Positions 48,894-57,284 of a stretch of DNA of 64,000 nucleotides are shown one piece after another. Source of the DNA: Lachnospiraceae bacterium KGMB03038 (GTDB lineage Bacteria; Bacillota; Clostridia; Lachnospirales; Lachnospiraceae); contig CP041667.1 of the NCBI GenBank assembly GCA_007361935.1, positions 496,001 through 560,000 of the forward strand. Reading direction: 5' to 3'. The stretch's first letter is position 1; each line of letters begins with the position of its first letter. A program made the position numbers and the translations under genes. The notes under the pieces were generated by a model. That model saw only the letters and a list, made by a program, of their open reading frames with translations, ran no database searches and was not told the DNA's origin.

Positions 48894-50375
48894 ATGTCAG
48901 AGCAATATATCATCAGTATCGATCAGAGCACACAAGGGACCAAGGCGCTTCTCTTCGATGAGAGCGGGAGCCTGATCCAGCGGACCGATAAGTCCCATGA
49001 GCAGATCGTCAATGAGAAAGGCTGGGTCTCCCATGACCCGGCCGAGATCTATCATAATACCATCGAGGTGGTCCGCCGTCTGGTGGAAGAGTCCGGGATT
49101 GAGAAAGACAAGATCGCCGGACTTGGCATCAGCAACCAGCGGGAGACCTCCCTTGCCTGGGATAAGGAGACTGGGGAGCCGATCGGTCAGGCGATCGTAT
49201 GGCAGTGCGCCCGCGCGGCAGATATCTGCGAGCGGGTGGAAAGCCAGGGGAAGGCGGAGCTGATCCGCCAGAAGACAGGGATGAACCTGTCGCCCTATTT
49301 CCCGGCTTCCAAGATCGCCTGGATCTTGGAAAATGTAGAAGGCGCGAAGGAGAAATCCGACAAAGGGCAGATCTGTCATGGAACCATCGACAGTTGGCTG
49401 ATCTATAAGCTGACCGGCGGGAAAGAATATAAGACGGATTACTCCAATGCCTCAAGAACCCAGCTTTTTAATATCTTTGACCTGAAGTGGGATGAAGAGA
49501 TCTGCGGCTTATTTGGGATCGATCCGGCCAACATGGCAGAGGTCTGCGACTCGGATTCGGAGTTTGGCTGGACAGACTTTGAGGGCTTTCTGCCCAATAA
49601 GATCCCGATCCACGGGGTACTGGGAGATTCCCACGGGTCCCTGTTTGGGCAGGGGTGCCTCCGGCCTGGGATGATCAAGTCCACCTATGGGACAGGATCC
49701 TCGATCATGATGAACATCGGGGAGAAGCCGGTGTTGAGCACCCACGGCGTAGTGACCTCTCTTGCCTGGAGCATGGGGGGGAAGGTGAACTACGTGCTGG
49801 AAGGGAACCTGAACTATACAGGAGCGGTGATCACCTGGCTGAAAGATGACTTAAAGCTGATCCAGTCCCCGGGAGAGACGGAAGGGCTGGCAAGGGAAGC
49901 GGTACAGGATGACCAGCTGTATCTGATCCCAGCCTTCTCGGGCCTGGGAGCGCCGTACTGGGACAGCCACGCCGCGGCGGCCATTGTAGGCATGACCCGT
50001 ACCACGGGGAAAGCGGAAGTGGTACGAGCGGGAGTAGAATGCATCGCTTATCAGATCACGGATATCGTGAAGGCCATGAGCGAGGACGCGGGAGTAACGG
50101 TAGGAGAGCTGCGGGTAGACGGAGGCCCAACGAGGAACGGGTATCTGATGCAGTTCCAGAGCGACATCGCGGAGGCGGCGGTACAGGTGCCGGATTCCGA
50201 GGAATTATCAGGGATCGGTCCGGCGTACGCGGCCGGGATAGCTCTCGGAGTATGGGATGAGCATATCTTTGAGAAGCTGAAGCGGACGAAATATGAGCCT
50301 AAGATGGCGAAGGAAGAGCGGGATCACAAATACGCAGGATGGAAGCGGGCGGTCGCCGGTGTGCTTAGCAAGTAG
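48894..50375 (+). CDS. Glycerol-kinase-like FGGY kinase with altered polyol site
   Basis: A 493-residue kinase aligning along its length with GlpK. The glycerol-binding residues Arg83, Glu84 (SNQRET), Trp103 (IVWQC) and Tyr135 (LSPYFP) are kept, and Asp245 is the catalytic base, but the following two residues, normally Gln-Gln, are Ser246-His247 (LGDSHGSLFGQG). In GlpK the first of these glutamines touches the substrate, so a different or larger polyol or ketose is likely. No glpF or glpD is nearby; the gene lies directly after transketolase copy 3. A glycerol kinase role cannot be excluded. Confidence 0.85.
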   Translation: MSEQYIISIDQSTQGTKALLFDESGSLIQRTDKSHEQIVNEKGWVSHDPAEIYHNTIEVVRRLVEESGIEKDKIAGLGISNQRETSLAWDKETGEPIGQAIVWQCARAADICERVESQGKAELIRQKTGMNLSPYFPASKIAWILENVEGAKEKSDKGQICHGTIDSWLIYKLTGGKEYKTDYSNASRTQLFNIFDLKWDEEICGLFGIDPANMAEVCDSDSEFGWTDFEGFLPNKIPIHGVLGDSHGSLFGQGCLRPGMIKSTYGTGSSIMMNIGEKPVLSTHGVVTSLAWSMGGKVNYVLEGNLNYTGAVITWLKDDLKLIQSPGETEGLAREAVQDDQLYLIPAFSGLGAPYWDSHAAAAIVGMTRTTGKAEVVRAGVECIAYQITDIVKAMSEDAGVTVGELRVDGGPTRNGYLMQFQSDIAEAAVQVPDSEELSGIGPAYAAGIALGVWDEHIFEKLKRTKYEPKMAKEERDHKYAGWKRAVAGVLSK

Positions 50376-50402
50376 ATTCATCTATGGTCTGAATGTTTAT
50401 AG

Positions 50403-50499
50403 ATGTTGATATGTAAACAAAAAATGTCTAAAAATGTTGAAGAACAAACAGAAACACAGACGCGGAATGTTGAAAGTAAGAGTTTTCCCCCAATATAAT
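50403..50499 (+). promoter_or_regulatory. Promoter of the polyol dehydrogenase gene with repeated TGTTGA boxes
   Basis: -35 TTGAAA (50470-50475), 18-base spacer, -10 TATAAT (50494-50499). The box AATGTTGAA (50466-50474) overlaps the -35; another lies at 50433-50441 (TGTTGAAGAACA) and a weaker ATGTTGA at 50403-50409. Spacings of 31 and 33 bases, about three helical turns, put them on one face. The same box and promoter plan occur at 54266-54299. Confidence 0.7.
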
Positions 50500-50591
50500 G
50501 GGCACATAGTGGTCGAGATTAGGTGAATCCTAGACGAATAAGCGGCCGCATGGAAATTTATAGAAAGAGAAAGAAAAGAGGTAGAAAAAAC

Positions 50592-51638
50592 ATGGAAGGA
50601 AAAATGAAAGTATGCGTTTTGACGGGTAAGAAGAAACTGGAATGGGTAGAGCGCGATATTCCACAGCCAGGCAAAGGCGAGATTCAGATCAAGCTGGAGT
50701 ATGTAGGTGTGTGTGGATCTGACCTTCATTTCTATCAGGAGGGGCAGCTCCAGAACTGGAAGCTGGATGGCCCTCTTGCCCTGGGGCATGAGCCGGGAGG
50801 CGTGGTATCCGCCATTGGAGAAGGAGTAGAAGGATTTGAGATTGGCGACAAAGTTTCCATTGAACCGGCCGTACCCTGCGGACATTGCGAAGAGTGCCGG
50901 AAAGGTCTTTATAATCTTTGCAAAAATATTAAGATGCTGGCGATCCCGGGGGAACGGGACGGCGTGAACGCGGAATACTGTGTGCATGATGCAAGTATGT
51001 GCTACAAACTTCCGGAGAATGTGAGCACCCTGGAAGGAGCTTTGATCGAGCCTCTGGCTGTTGGTATGCATGGAACGGAGCTGTCCGATGCAAGAGTTGG
51101 GGAGTCCGCGATCATTCTTGGAAGCGGCTGCATCGGATTGTGCACGCTGCTGAGCCTGAAAGCCCGCGGTGTTGCTGAGATCTATGTGGCGGACGTGATG
51201 GATAAACGTCTGGAGAAAGCCAAAGAGTTGGGCGCAACCAGAGTATTTAACAGTACCAGAGAAGATATCGTAGAATTTGCGCATACTCTTCCGGGCGGCG
51301 GCGTGGATCAGGTATATGAGTGCGCCGGCAACCGGATTACTACGCTGCAGACTTGCAAGCTGATCAAGAGGGGCGGAAAAGTAACGCTGACAGGCGTATC
51401 GCCGGAGCCGATCCTGGAGCTGGATACCGCAACTCTGAACGCGATGGAAGGAACGATCTATTCTGTATACCGTTATCGGAATCTGTGGCCAAAAGCCATT
51501 GCGGCAGTTGCTTCCGGTATGATTCCGGTCAAAGAGATTGTGTCTCATGAGTTTGATTTCAAAGACTGTATCGAAGCCATTGATTACAGTTTAAACCATA
51601 AGGATGACGTTGTGAAATCCGTGATCAAGATGGTATAA
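50592..51638 (+). CDS. Zinc-dependent polyol dehydrogenase, sorbitol dehydrogenase-like, module 3
   Basis: A 348-residue medium-chain dehydrogenase: GVCGSDLHFYQEGQ, ALGHEPGG, structural zinc cysteines in PCGHCEECRKGLYNLC, GSGCIGLCTLLS, and SVYRYRNLWPKAIA. It shares these blocks and the ending KDDVVKSVIKMV with the enzyme at 2741 (KDDVVKAVIKIK). It probably oxidises a polyol to a ketose for the kinase and transketolase upstream. AGAGG lies 10 bases before ATG 50592. It has its own promoter with DeoR-type boxes matching those of module 4. Confidence 0.87.
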   Translation: MEGKMKVCVLTGKKKLEWVERDIPQPGKGEIQIKLEYVGVCGSDLHFYQEGQLQNWKLDGPLALGHEPGGVVSAIGEGVEGFEIGDKVSIEPAVPCGHCEECRKGLYNLCKNIKMLAIPGERDGVNAEYCVHDASMCYKLPENVSTLEGALIEPLAVGMHGTELSDARVGESAIILGSGCIGLCTLLSLKARGVAEIYVADVMDKRLEKAKELGATRVFNSTREDIVEFAHTLPGGGVDQVYECAGNRITTLQTCKLIKRGGKVTLTGVSPEPILELDTATLNAMEGTIYSVYRYRNLWPKAIAAVASGMIPVKEIVSHEFDFKDCIEAIDYSLNHKDDVVKSVIKMV

Positions 51639-51652
51639 GTCAATTGCAGAAG

Positions 51653-51716
51653 GTATAAAGAGAGAATTCGCTCATACTTTATACAGGGGGCAGCTTCTGT
51701 GGTGGGAGCTGCTCCC
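51653..51716 (+). terminator. Tandem hairpins after the dehydrogenase gene
   Basis: GTATAAAG (51653-51660) with CTTTATAC (51677-51684), then GGGGGCAGCT (51686-51695) with AGCTGCTCCC (51707-51716, one G-T). There is no strong T-run, only ATTACTGATTTT, so efficiency is uncertain. Confidence 0.45.
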
Positions 51717-51742
51717 ATTACTGATTTTAGGGAGAGATATTT

Positions 51743-52621
51743 ATGAAAAAGGTATTGCTGACAGTGACCATAGCGGCGCTGCTCGCATCATTGACGGGAT
51801 GCTATGGGGGAGCGGGAGAGCTCTCAAATGAATATGTGACGATCAAACAATACGTGGGGGTTGAAGTAGAGGATGTTGTTCAGGAAGAAACAACAGAAGA
51901 AGATATTGATCAAGTGCTGGATTATATGATGGATCAGTATATCCGCGACAATGATCTGCCGGAAGATACGGAGGTCACCGATGAGATTGTACGGGATGGG
52001 CTTTCCACTACAACAGACAATGTGGAGGATTTCCGCAAAGAGATTCGTAAGCAGATTGATGAGACCAAAGCGGAAAGTGCGAAGGAATCGCTGGAGACTC
52101 GGGTGTGGGAGAAGGTCATTGATAATACAACGGTGGAAAAATGGCCGGAAGACCGGGTAGAAGAAGTGAAGCAAAGCTGGATCGAACAATATGAAAATTA
52201 TGCCTCGGAATATGGCATGGAATATGATGAATATATGGAGGCCATTGGACTGACGGAAGACGATGTAGAAGAAGCGGCGCGGGCTAATGTGAAGCAGGAA
52301 CTGATCGCCGAGCTGATCGCGGAAAAACATGCGCTGCGGCCTACAGAAGAGGAACTGCAGACGGCTTTAGAAGAATATGCGGAAGAATATATGTTTACGA
52401 ATGTGGATCTGCTTCTGGAAGCGATCCCTGAGGAAGAGATGGAATTGTTGATTCTTCAGGACAGAGTGAAAGAATGGCTGGCAGATCGCTGCGAGGTGGT
52501 GGAGCCAAGCAAAGAAGAAGAGCAGGAGCAGGAGGAAGAAACCTCAGAAGCTGAAGAAGAGGCGGAAACACAAGCGGAAGAAGAGCTGCTGCAGGAAGAG
52601 CAGACGGAGACATCGGAGTAA
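51743..52621 (+). CDS. Exported lipoprotein resembling trigger factor without its PPIase domain
   Basis: A 292-residue lipoprotein: signal peptide 1-19, Cys20 lipidated in LASLTGCYGG. The region from VEDFRKEIRKQIDETKAES to DRVKEWLADRC (about residues 95-250) has the helical pattern of the trigger factor C-terminal chaperone domain. A short segment (EEDIDQVLDYMM) is like the part before the FKBP domain, but the FKBP domain itself is replaced by about 20 residues and there is no ribosome-binding domain. The last 40 residues are a Glu/Gln-rich tail. I infer an extracytoplasmic chaperone, SurA-like in role. It precedes a histidine phosphatase. Confidence 0.7.
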   Translation: MKKVLLTVTIAALLASLTGCYGGAGELSNEYVTIKQYVGVEVEDVVQEETTEEDIDQVLDYMMDQYIRDNDLPEDTEVTDEIVRDGLSTTTDNVEDFRKEIRKQIDETKAESAKESLETRVWEKVIDNTTVEKWPEDRVEEVKQSWIEQYENYASEYGMEYDEYMEAIGLTEDDVEEAARANVKQELIAELIAEKHALRPTEEELQTALEEYAEEYMFTNVDLLLEAIPEEEMELLILQDRVKEWLADRCEVVEPSKEEEQEQEEETSEAEEEAETQAEEELLQEEQTETSE

Positions 52622-52644
52622 AGAGGGAATAAGGAGGTGCCTGC

Positions 52645-53313
52645 ATGAAGACAAAAGTAATCATGGTACGCCATGGAGAGACAGAGTGGAATGTGCTGTG
52701 CAAATTTCTCGGAAGCGTAGATCTGCCATTGAATGAAAAGGGAAGAAGGCAGGCGGGTTATGCGAAAGAAGCGCTGAAGGATACACCGATTGATGTGATT
52801 TATTCCAGCCCGATGAAGAGAGCTTATGAGACTGGAGAGATCATCCGCGGAGAACGTCCCCTTGATATCCGGGTGGACGAAGGGCTTCGGGAGATCGGCT
52901 GCGGCAAATGGGAAGGCCTGGACGGGAAAGAAGTGGAAGAAAGATGGCCCGGCCAGATTGAACTCTGGGGAAACCGGCCGGAAGAATGCAGGATCGAAGG
53001 GGGCGACACTTTTCAGCAGGTATCGGACCGGATCGTGGAGGCGTTCTTCAGAATCGTCAATGAGAATCGTGGAAAGACAATCTTGATCACATCTCATATG
53101 ATCTGTCTGACGCTTCTGATGATCCATTTTAAGGGAGGATCGATCAACGATATGTGGAAAGTGAAGCCCATCGCAAATGGAGCTCTGAATGTTGTGGAAG
53201 TCTCTGAAGATGATGATGTAAAGATCCTGGCCTGGAGTGATGACCATTTTGTGCCGGATGAAGATAAAAAAGGAAGTGCTCTGGTAGCCGGACGGAATTA
53301 TGTAGAGGACTGA
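52645..53313 (+). CDS. Histidine phosphatase family protein
   Basis: A 222-residue phosphoglycerate-mutase-like phosphatase. The catalytic RHG motif is in IMVRHGETEWN, VIYSSPMKRAYETGE follows, GLREIGCGKWEG holds the acidic region and ILITSHMICL the second histidine. Members dephosphorylate sugar phosphates, phosphoglycerate or cobalamin intermediates. AAGGAGGTG lies just before the start. It is convergent with the DeoR gene and shares a hairpin with it at the 3' ends. No cobalamin genes are nearby. Confidence 0.87.
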   Translation: MKTKVIMVRHGETEWNVLCKFLGSVDLPLNEKGRRQAGYAKEALKDTPIDVIYSSPMKRAYETGEIIRGERPLDIRVDEGLREIGCGKWEGLDGKEVEERWPGQIELWGNRPEECRIEGGDTFQQVSDRIVEAFFRIVNENRGKTILITSHMICLTLLMIHFKGGSINDMWKVKPIANGALNVVEVSEDDDVKILAWSDDHFVPDEDKKGSALVAGRNYVED

Positions 53314-53333
53314 AGCGTGTAGCGCCAGTCCTC
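53305..53333. terminator. Shared 3'-end hairpin between convergent genes
   Basis: GAGGACTG (53305-53312) and CAGTCCTC (53326-53333) overlap the stop codons of the phosphatase (plus) and DeoR (minus) genes. There is no T-run, so it may protect both 3' ends rather than terminate. Confidence 0.5.
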
Positions 53334-54126
53334 AGCTCCGGTTATAGTGGTGGACGATCTCGCAGGACTGTGGATTTACCACTAGAACCTCTTTCCCAAG
53401 TCCAGCGGCTTTTTTGATGATTTCTGGAGAAGTCTGGTCGTCAGTGATAATCACGTCGATCTGGTTGAGCGGGATTGAATTACACAGGGATGTATGTTCG
53501 CATTTGGTGTGGTCGATCAAAAGCACGGTCTTTTTAGCAATGGAGACCAGTGCTTTTTTTGTTTCCACCAAGGGATAAGTGTGTTCAAAAGCGCCGCCGG
53601 GGATACGGAACGCGCGGGCGGAGATAAAGGCTACATCGGCCGGGTGCTGTGTCAGGCTGTCCGCCGAATCAGTCATGATGGATTTGGTTCGATGGAAAAG
53701 AAGCCCGCCTACCACGTATGTCTGAATATTTTCCTTTGAAGATAATTCAACTGCTGTCATTAGATTGGAGGTAATAACAGAAAGAGGAACATTATCTGGA
53801 AGAAAATGGGAAAGAGTATGAGCGGTGGTTCCGGAGTCGATACAGATCACGCTGTATGGGTGTACAAAGCGGAGGGCAGCCTTCGCAATAGCCTCTTTCT
53901 CGTAAAGGTGTTCGTCGATTTGCTCATGGAAGTAATTTGGCTTTTCGTTTTTGGCGAGAAACGCACAGCCGTGTTTCCGGTGGATCAATCCCATTTCCTC
54001 TAATTCATTTAAGTCTCTGCGGATGGTCATTTCGCTGCAGTCCAGTTCTTCGGACAGTTCTTTGGGAGTGCAGACCATACGGTTTTCCAGTAGTTCTATG
54101 ATTTTGGCATGGCGCGCTTTTTTCAT
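53332..54126 (-). CDS. DeoR-family transcriptional regulator, module 4
   Basis: A 264-residue DeoR regulator: KKARHAKIIELLENRMVCTP, ELDCSEMTIRRDLNELEEMG, IHRKHGCAFL, then a sensor domain with VICIDSGTTAHTLSHFLP, VITSNLMTAVELS and VLLIDHTKCEH. The TTAHT block binds phosphate of a sugar-phosphate effector in this family. It is divergent from the dehydrogenase-complex operon, whose promoter carries GlpR-like boxes also found before the dehydrogenase at 50592. AGGAGG precedes ATG 54126. Confidence 0.9.
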   Translation of the reverse strand: MKKARHAKIIELLENRMVCTPKELSEELDCSEMTIRRDLNELEEMGLIHRKHGCAFLAKNEKPNYFHEQIDEHLYEKEAIAKAALRFVHPYSVICIDSGTTAHTLSHFLPDNVPLSVITSNLMTAVELSSKENIQTYVVGGLLFHRTKSIMTDSADSLTQHPADVAFISARAFRIPGGAFEHTYPLVETKKALVSIAKKTVLLIDHTKCEHTSLCNSIPLNQIDVIITDDQTSPEIIKKAAGLGKEVLVVNPQSCEIVHHYNRS

Positions 54127-54203
54127 ATCGAATATCCTCCTGATCGTTTGTAATCATATGGTATAACTTTTTTTGTGTAATTGCAATATGTAAAAGCTAA
54201 AAA

Positions 54204-54299
54204 TGTTAAAATTCGAACAAAATAGAGTTTAAAATGATTTTATTCAAACATAATGGAGTGCCTGAAATGTTGAAATAAAAACTTCTATCATTTTATAAT
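54204..54299 (+). promoter_or_regulatory. Module 4 promoter and DeoR-type operators
   Basis: -35 TTGAAA (54270-54275), 18-base spacer, -10 TATAAT (54294-54299), with AATGTTGAA (54266-54274) over the -35. Upstream, TGTTAAAATTCGAACA (54204-54219) is an imperfect palindrome close to GlpR-type operators. The two TGTT motifs are 64 bases apart, about six turns. Confidence 0.72.
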
Positions 54300-54342
54300 T
54301 AACACATAAGTTATAAGACCCAAACAGGAAGGAGAAAAGACT

Positions 54343-55326
54343 ATGATAAAAATGCCTGAGAAGGAACGGGCGGTGGGAATGTACAAGAAAATGTACCAGA
54401 TCCGTCAGTATGAAGAAACTATCTATTATCTTTTCCTGGAAGGGATCATGCCTGGAACAATCCACCAGTCTCATGGCCAGGAGGCGTGTGCGGTCGGCAT
54501 GATCTATGATCTGAGGAAAGAAGATTATATTTTGACGACTCACCGGCCTGCCGGACATGATCTGGCAAAAGGAGTTTCCTTGCGTTCTATGATGTGTGAG
54601 ATGTTTGGAAAGGCGGAAGGCTGCTGCAAAGGTAAAGGAGGAGCAATGCACACGGGAGATATTTCTGTGGGCGCGGTGACCGCGAACGCGATCGTGGGAG
54701 GAAACCTTCCTATTGCGGCAGGAGTGGCGCTGCGCTGTAAGATGATGAAGACAGATAACGTGGCGGTCTGTTTCTTTGGTGATGGCGCCAGCAATGAGGG
54801 ATCGTTCCATGAAGCATTGAACGCGGCGGCGGTATGGAAACTGCCAGTGGTATATGTGTGTGAGAATAATCTGTATTCCGCAACCACTTCAATCAAGATG
54901 ACTTGTAATCTGGAAAATGTGGCGGCAGACAGAGGAAGCGCTTACGGGATTCCAAGTGAAGTGGTAGACGGAAACGATGTTTTGGCAGTCAATGAGGCGG
55001 CCGCAAGAGCGATCCATAGAGCAAGAGCTGGAGAAGGTCCTACGATCCTGGAACTCAAAACCTACCGGATCGGCGGTCATTCCAGAAACGATGCCTGTGG
55101 ATACCGTCCTAAGGAAGAGGAAGAAGAGTGGTTTTCCAGAGATCCAGTACACAGCTTCCGAAAGCGCCTGATCGAAGAAGGTGTGATCAAAGAAGAGGAA
55201 CTGACAAGAATTGAAGAAGAGATCACAGCGGAAATCGAGACGGAAGTAGAGTACGCCCAGAACAGCCCGGATCCAGAACCGGAATCCGCGCTGAGAGACG
55301 TTTATTGGGAAGGAGGCAGAGCATAA
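54343..55326 (+). CDS. 2-oxo-acid/acetoin-type dehydrogenase E1 alpha subunit
   Basis: A 327-residue thiamine diphosphate enzyme subunit of the PDH E1 alpha/AcoA family. Motifs: GTIHQSHGQEACAVG, GGAMHTGD, and the TPP site CFFGDGASNEGSFHEALNA followed by YVCENNLYS. The C-terminal block is YRIGGHSRNDACGYR. Its length and the separate beta gene fit AcoA or Gram-positive PDH. Control by a DeoR protein instead of an AcoR activator, and an aldolase homologue inside the operon, argue against plain acetoin use. AAGGAG lies upstream. It overlaps the beta gene by one base. Confidence 0.9.
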   Translation: MIKMPEKERAVGMYKKMYQIRQYEETIYYLFLEGIMPGTIHQSHGQEACAVGMIYDLRKEDYILTTHRPAGHDLAKGVSLRSMMCEMFGKAEGCCKGKGGAMHTGDISVGAVTANAIVGGNLPIAAGVALRCKMMKTDNVAVCFFGDGASNEGSFHEALNAAAVWKLPVVYVCENNLYSATTSIKMTCNLENVAADRGSAYGIPSEVVDGNDVLAVNEAAARAIHRARAGEGPTILELKTYRIGGHSRNDACGYRPKEEEEEWFSRDPVHSFRKRLIEEGVIKEEELTRIEEEITAEIETEVEYAQNSPDPEPESALRDVYWEGGRA

Positions 55327-56339
55327 TGGCTGAAATGTCGATCGCAGATGCGTTAAAACTGGCAATACAGGAAGAAATGAGGCGGGACGAGACAGTATTC
55401 TGCCTGGGAGAAGACGTGGATATCAAAGGCGGTATGGGCGGAGCCTTTACCGTGACCAAAGGTCTTTTGGATGAGTTTGGGCCGGAGCGGGTCATTAATA
55501 CGCCGATTGCGGAAATCTTAATTTCCGGCGTTTGTGTGGGAGCCGGGATGACCGGGATGCGGCCTGTGGCAGATCTGCAGTATGGAGACTTCCTCTTCTG
55601 TATGATGGACCAGTTGGTGAACCAGGCGGCAAAGATGTGCTATATGTCCGGCGGTAAAGTACATATTCCTATGGTTATGCGGGCACCCTGCGGGGCCACT
55701 AACCGAGGCGCGCAGCACGCCCAGAGCTTGGAAAGCTATTTTATCCATGTGCCGGGACTTAAGGTGATCAGCCCATCCACTCCTTATGATGCCAAGGGGA
55801 TGATGAAACAAGCGATCCGGGATGATAACCCTGTGCTTGTATTTGAACATAAGCTTCTTTATGGAGGGAGCAGAAAAGAAAAAGATGCCATTAAGACATC
55901 CGGAGAAGTTCCGCAAGAAGACTACACGATAGAATTTGGCAAAGCGGCAGTCAGAAGAGAAGGAACGGATGTGACCATTGTGGCAAATCTTTTGATGAGT
56001 TACAGGGCTCAGGAAGCGGCGAAGATTTTAGAAGCAGAAGGCATAAGCTGCGAGGTGATCGATCCCAGGAGCCTGCTTCCATTTGATTATGAAACGGTAG
56101 AGCAGTCGGTGAAAAAAACCGGAAAGTTAATGATCGTGCATGAGGATACCTATACCGGAGGATGGGGGGCTCAGGTGGCGGCCCATTTTGCGGAGCACAA
56201 TATTTTTGATCTGGATGCGCCGGTGAAGATCGTGGCGGCATATGACACGCCGATTCCCTTTGCATCACCAATGGAGAATTTTGTGATCCCATCTACAGAG
56301 AGAATTACGGAAGCGGCAAGAGAATTAGCAAAATTTTAA
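55326..56339 (+). CDS. 2-oxo-acid/acetoin-type dehydrogenase E1 beta subunit
   Basis: A 337-residue partner: MSIADALKLAIQEEMRRDE, FCLGEDVDIKGGMGGAFTVT, VINTPIAEILISGVCVGAGM with the activating glutamate, MRAPCGATNRGAQHAQSLE, and a C-terminal transketolase-like domain. ATG 55326 sits in TAATG with the alpha stop, with GGAGG 9 bases upstream, so the subunits are translationally coupled. It is followed by an aldolase homologue rather than E2, an unusual insertion in this operon type. Confidence 0.92.
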   Translation: MAEMSIADALKLAIQEEMRRDETVFCLGEDVDIKGGMGGAFTVTKGLLDEFGPERVINTPIAEILISGVCVGAGMTGMRPVADLQYGDFLFCMMDQLVNQAAKMCYMSGGKVHIPMVMRAPCGATNRGAQHAQSLESYFIHVPGLKVISPSTPYDAKGMMKQAIRDDNPVLVFEHKLLYGGSRKEKDAIKTSGEVPQEDYTIEFGKAAVRREGTDVTIVANLLMSYRAQEAAKILEAEGISCEVIDPRSLLPFDYETVEQSVKKTGKLMIVHEDTYTGGWGAQVAAHFAEHNIFDLDAPVKIVAAYDTPIPFASPMENFVIPSTERITEAARELAKF

Positions 56340-56351
56340 GGAGAGAAGACC

Positions 56352-57266
56352 ATGAGCAGAATATCTGTGAAAGAATTAATGAAACACGCAAAAGAAAACA
56401 AATACGCGGTGGGGTATTTTGAAAGCTGGAATTTAGAATCCACCCTGGCGGTAGTGCGGGCGGCGGAAAATATGAGGTCCCCGGTTATGATCGGTGTGTG
56501 CGGAACTTATATTGGAGAACCAAAAAGGAAATATAAGGAAAGCTTGACGGTGTACCAGGCAATGCTGGCCCAGATCGCCGAGGAAGCTTCCGTTCCGGTA
56601 GCCCTTCTTCTCAATGAGGCGGATGATGAGAATATGGTTCTTCAGGCGGCACAGTGTGGATTTGATATGGTGATGTTTGCTCCAGTTTTTGCCTCAGAAG
56701 CTTTGCCGCTTCAGGAGTTGACACAGATTCAGAAGCGAATCGCGGCAGAGGCTCATAAGCACGGCGTTGCCGTAGAAGGAGAAGTGGGCGAACTGCCTCT
56801 GTTTAATTCTGCTACTGGCGAACTGCATGAGGGGGAAGACACAGACCCAGAGCTTTGCGGCCAATTTGTAGAAGAAACAGGAATTGATACAGTGGCGGTG
56901 GCTGTTGGAAATTGTCATCTGAAAGAAGACGGTATGGTGACGATCAACTATGAGGCGCTGCAAACACTTGCCGAGAAGATCAATATTCCCCTTGTTCTTC
57001 ACGGAGGCACAAGTATTGCAAAAGAGGATTTGTCAAAAGCAGCTTCCATGGGCGTTTGCAAAGTGAACTTCGGAACGGGCCTGAAGAGGGCTGTATTAAA
57101 TACCATGAAGGCTTATCTGGCGGAACACGATGTGGATAAGATGGATCCTAACGATGTTCTGGGAAGAGGTGCGGACCGAGATATTATTGTTCAGGAACAG
57201 GAAGCAGTGATCCGTTATGTAGAAGAGACGATTCGGGCTTTGAACGGAGAAAATAAAGCATTTTAA
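56352..57266 (+). CDS. Class II fructose-bisphosphate aldolase homologue with altered active site
   Basis: A 304-residue GatY/FbaA-type TIM barrel. Phosphate-binding elements are kept: VLHGGTSIAKEDL and CKVNFGTGLK. Two of the three usual metal histidines are kept (His189 in VGNCHL, His217 in VLHGGTS). But the block normally HLDHG or HLDHH is LLLNEA: catalytic Asp is Asn88, the first zinc histidine is Glu89, and the preceding His is Leu86. The usual MIDxS block reads MFAPV. So phosphate substrate binding is likely retained while ordinary aldol cleavage is doubtful. It lies between E1 beta and E2 genes, in the same operon. Confidence 0.82.
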   Translation: MSRISVKELMKHAKENKYAVGYFESWNLESTLAVVRAAENMRSPVMIGVCGTYIGEPKRKYKESLTVYQAMLAQIAEEASVPVALLLNEADDENMVLQAAQCGFDMVMFAPVFASEALPLQELTQIQKRIAAEAHKHGVAVEGEVGELPLFNSATGELHEGEDTDPELCGQFVEETGIDTVAVAVGNCHLKEDGMVTINYEALQTLAEKINIPLVLHGGTSIAKEDLSKAASMGVCKVNFGTGLKRAVLNTMKAYLAEHDVDKMDPNDVLGRGADRDIIVQEQEAVIRYVEETIRALNGENKAF

Positions 57267-57284
57267 GAGAGCAGGTGGCGGTTT

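Noticed and set aside
49775..49781. G7 run inside the glycerol-kinase-like gene as a possible phase-variable coding tract
   Set aside because: Encodes conserved Met-Gly-Gly in frame; seven bases is short and the gene is intact.
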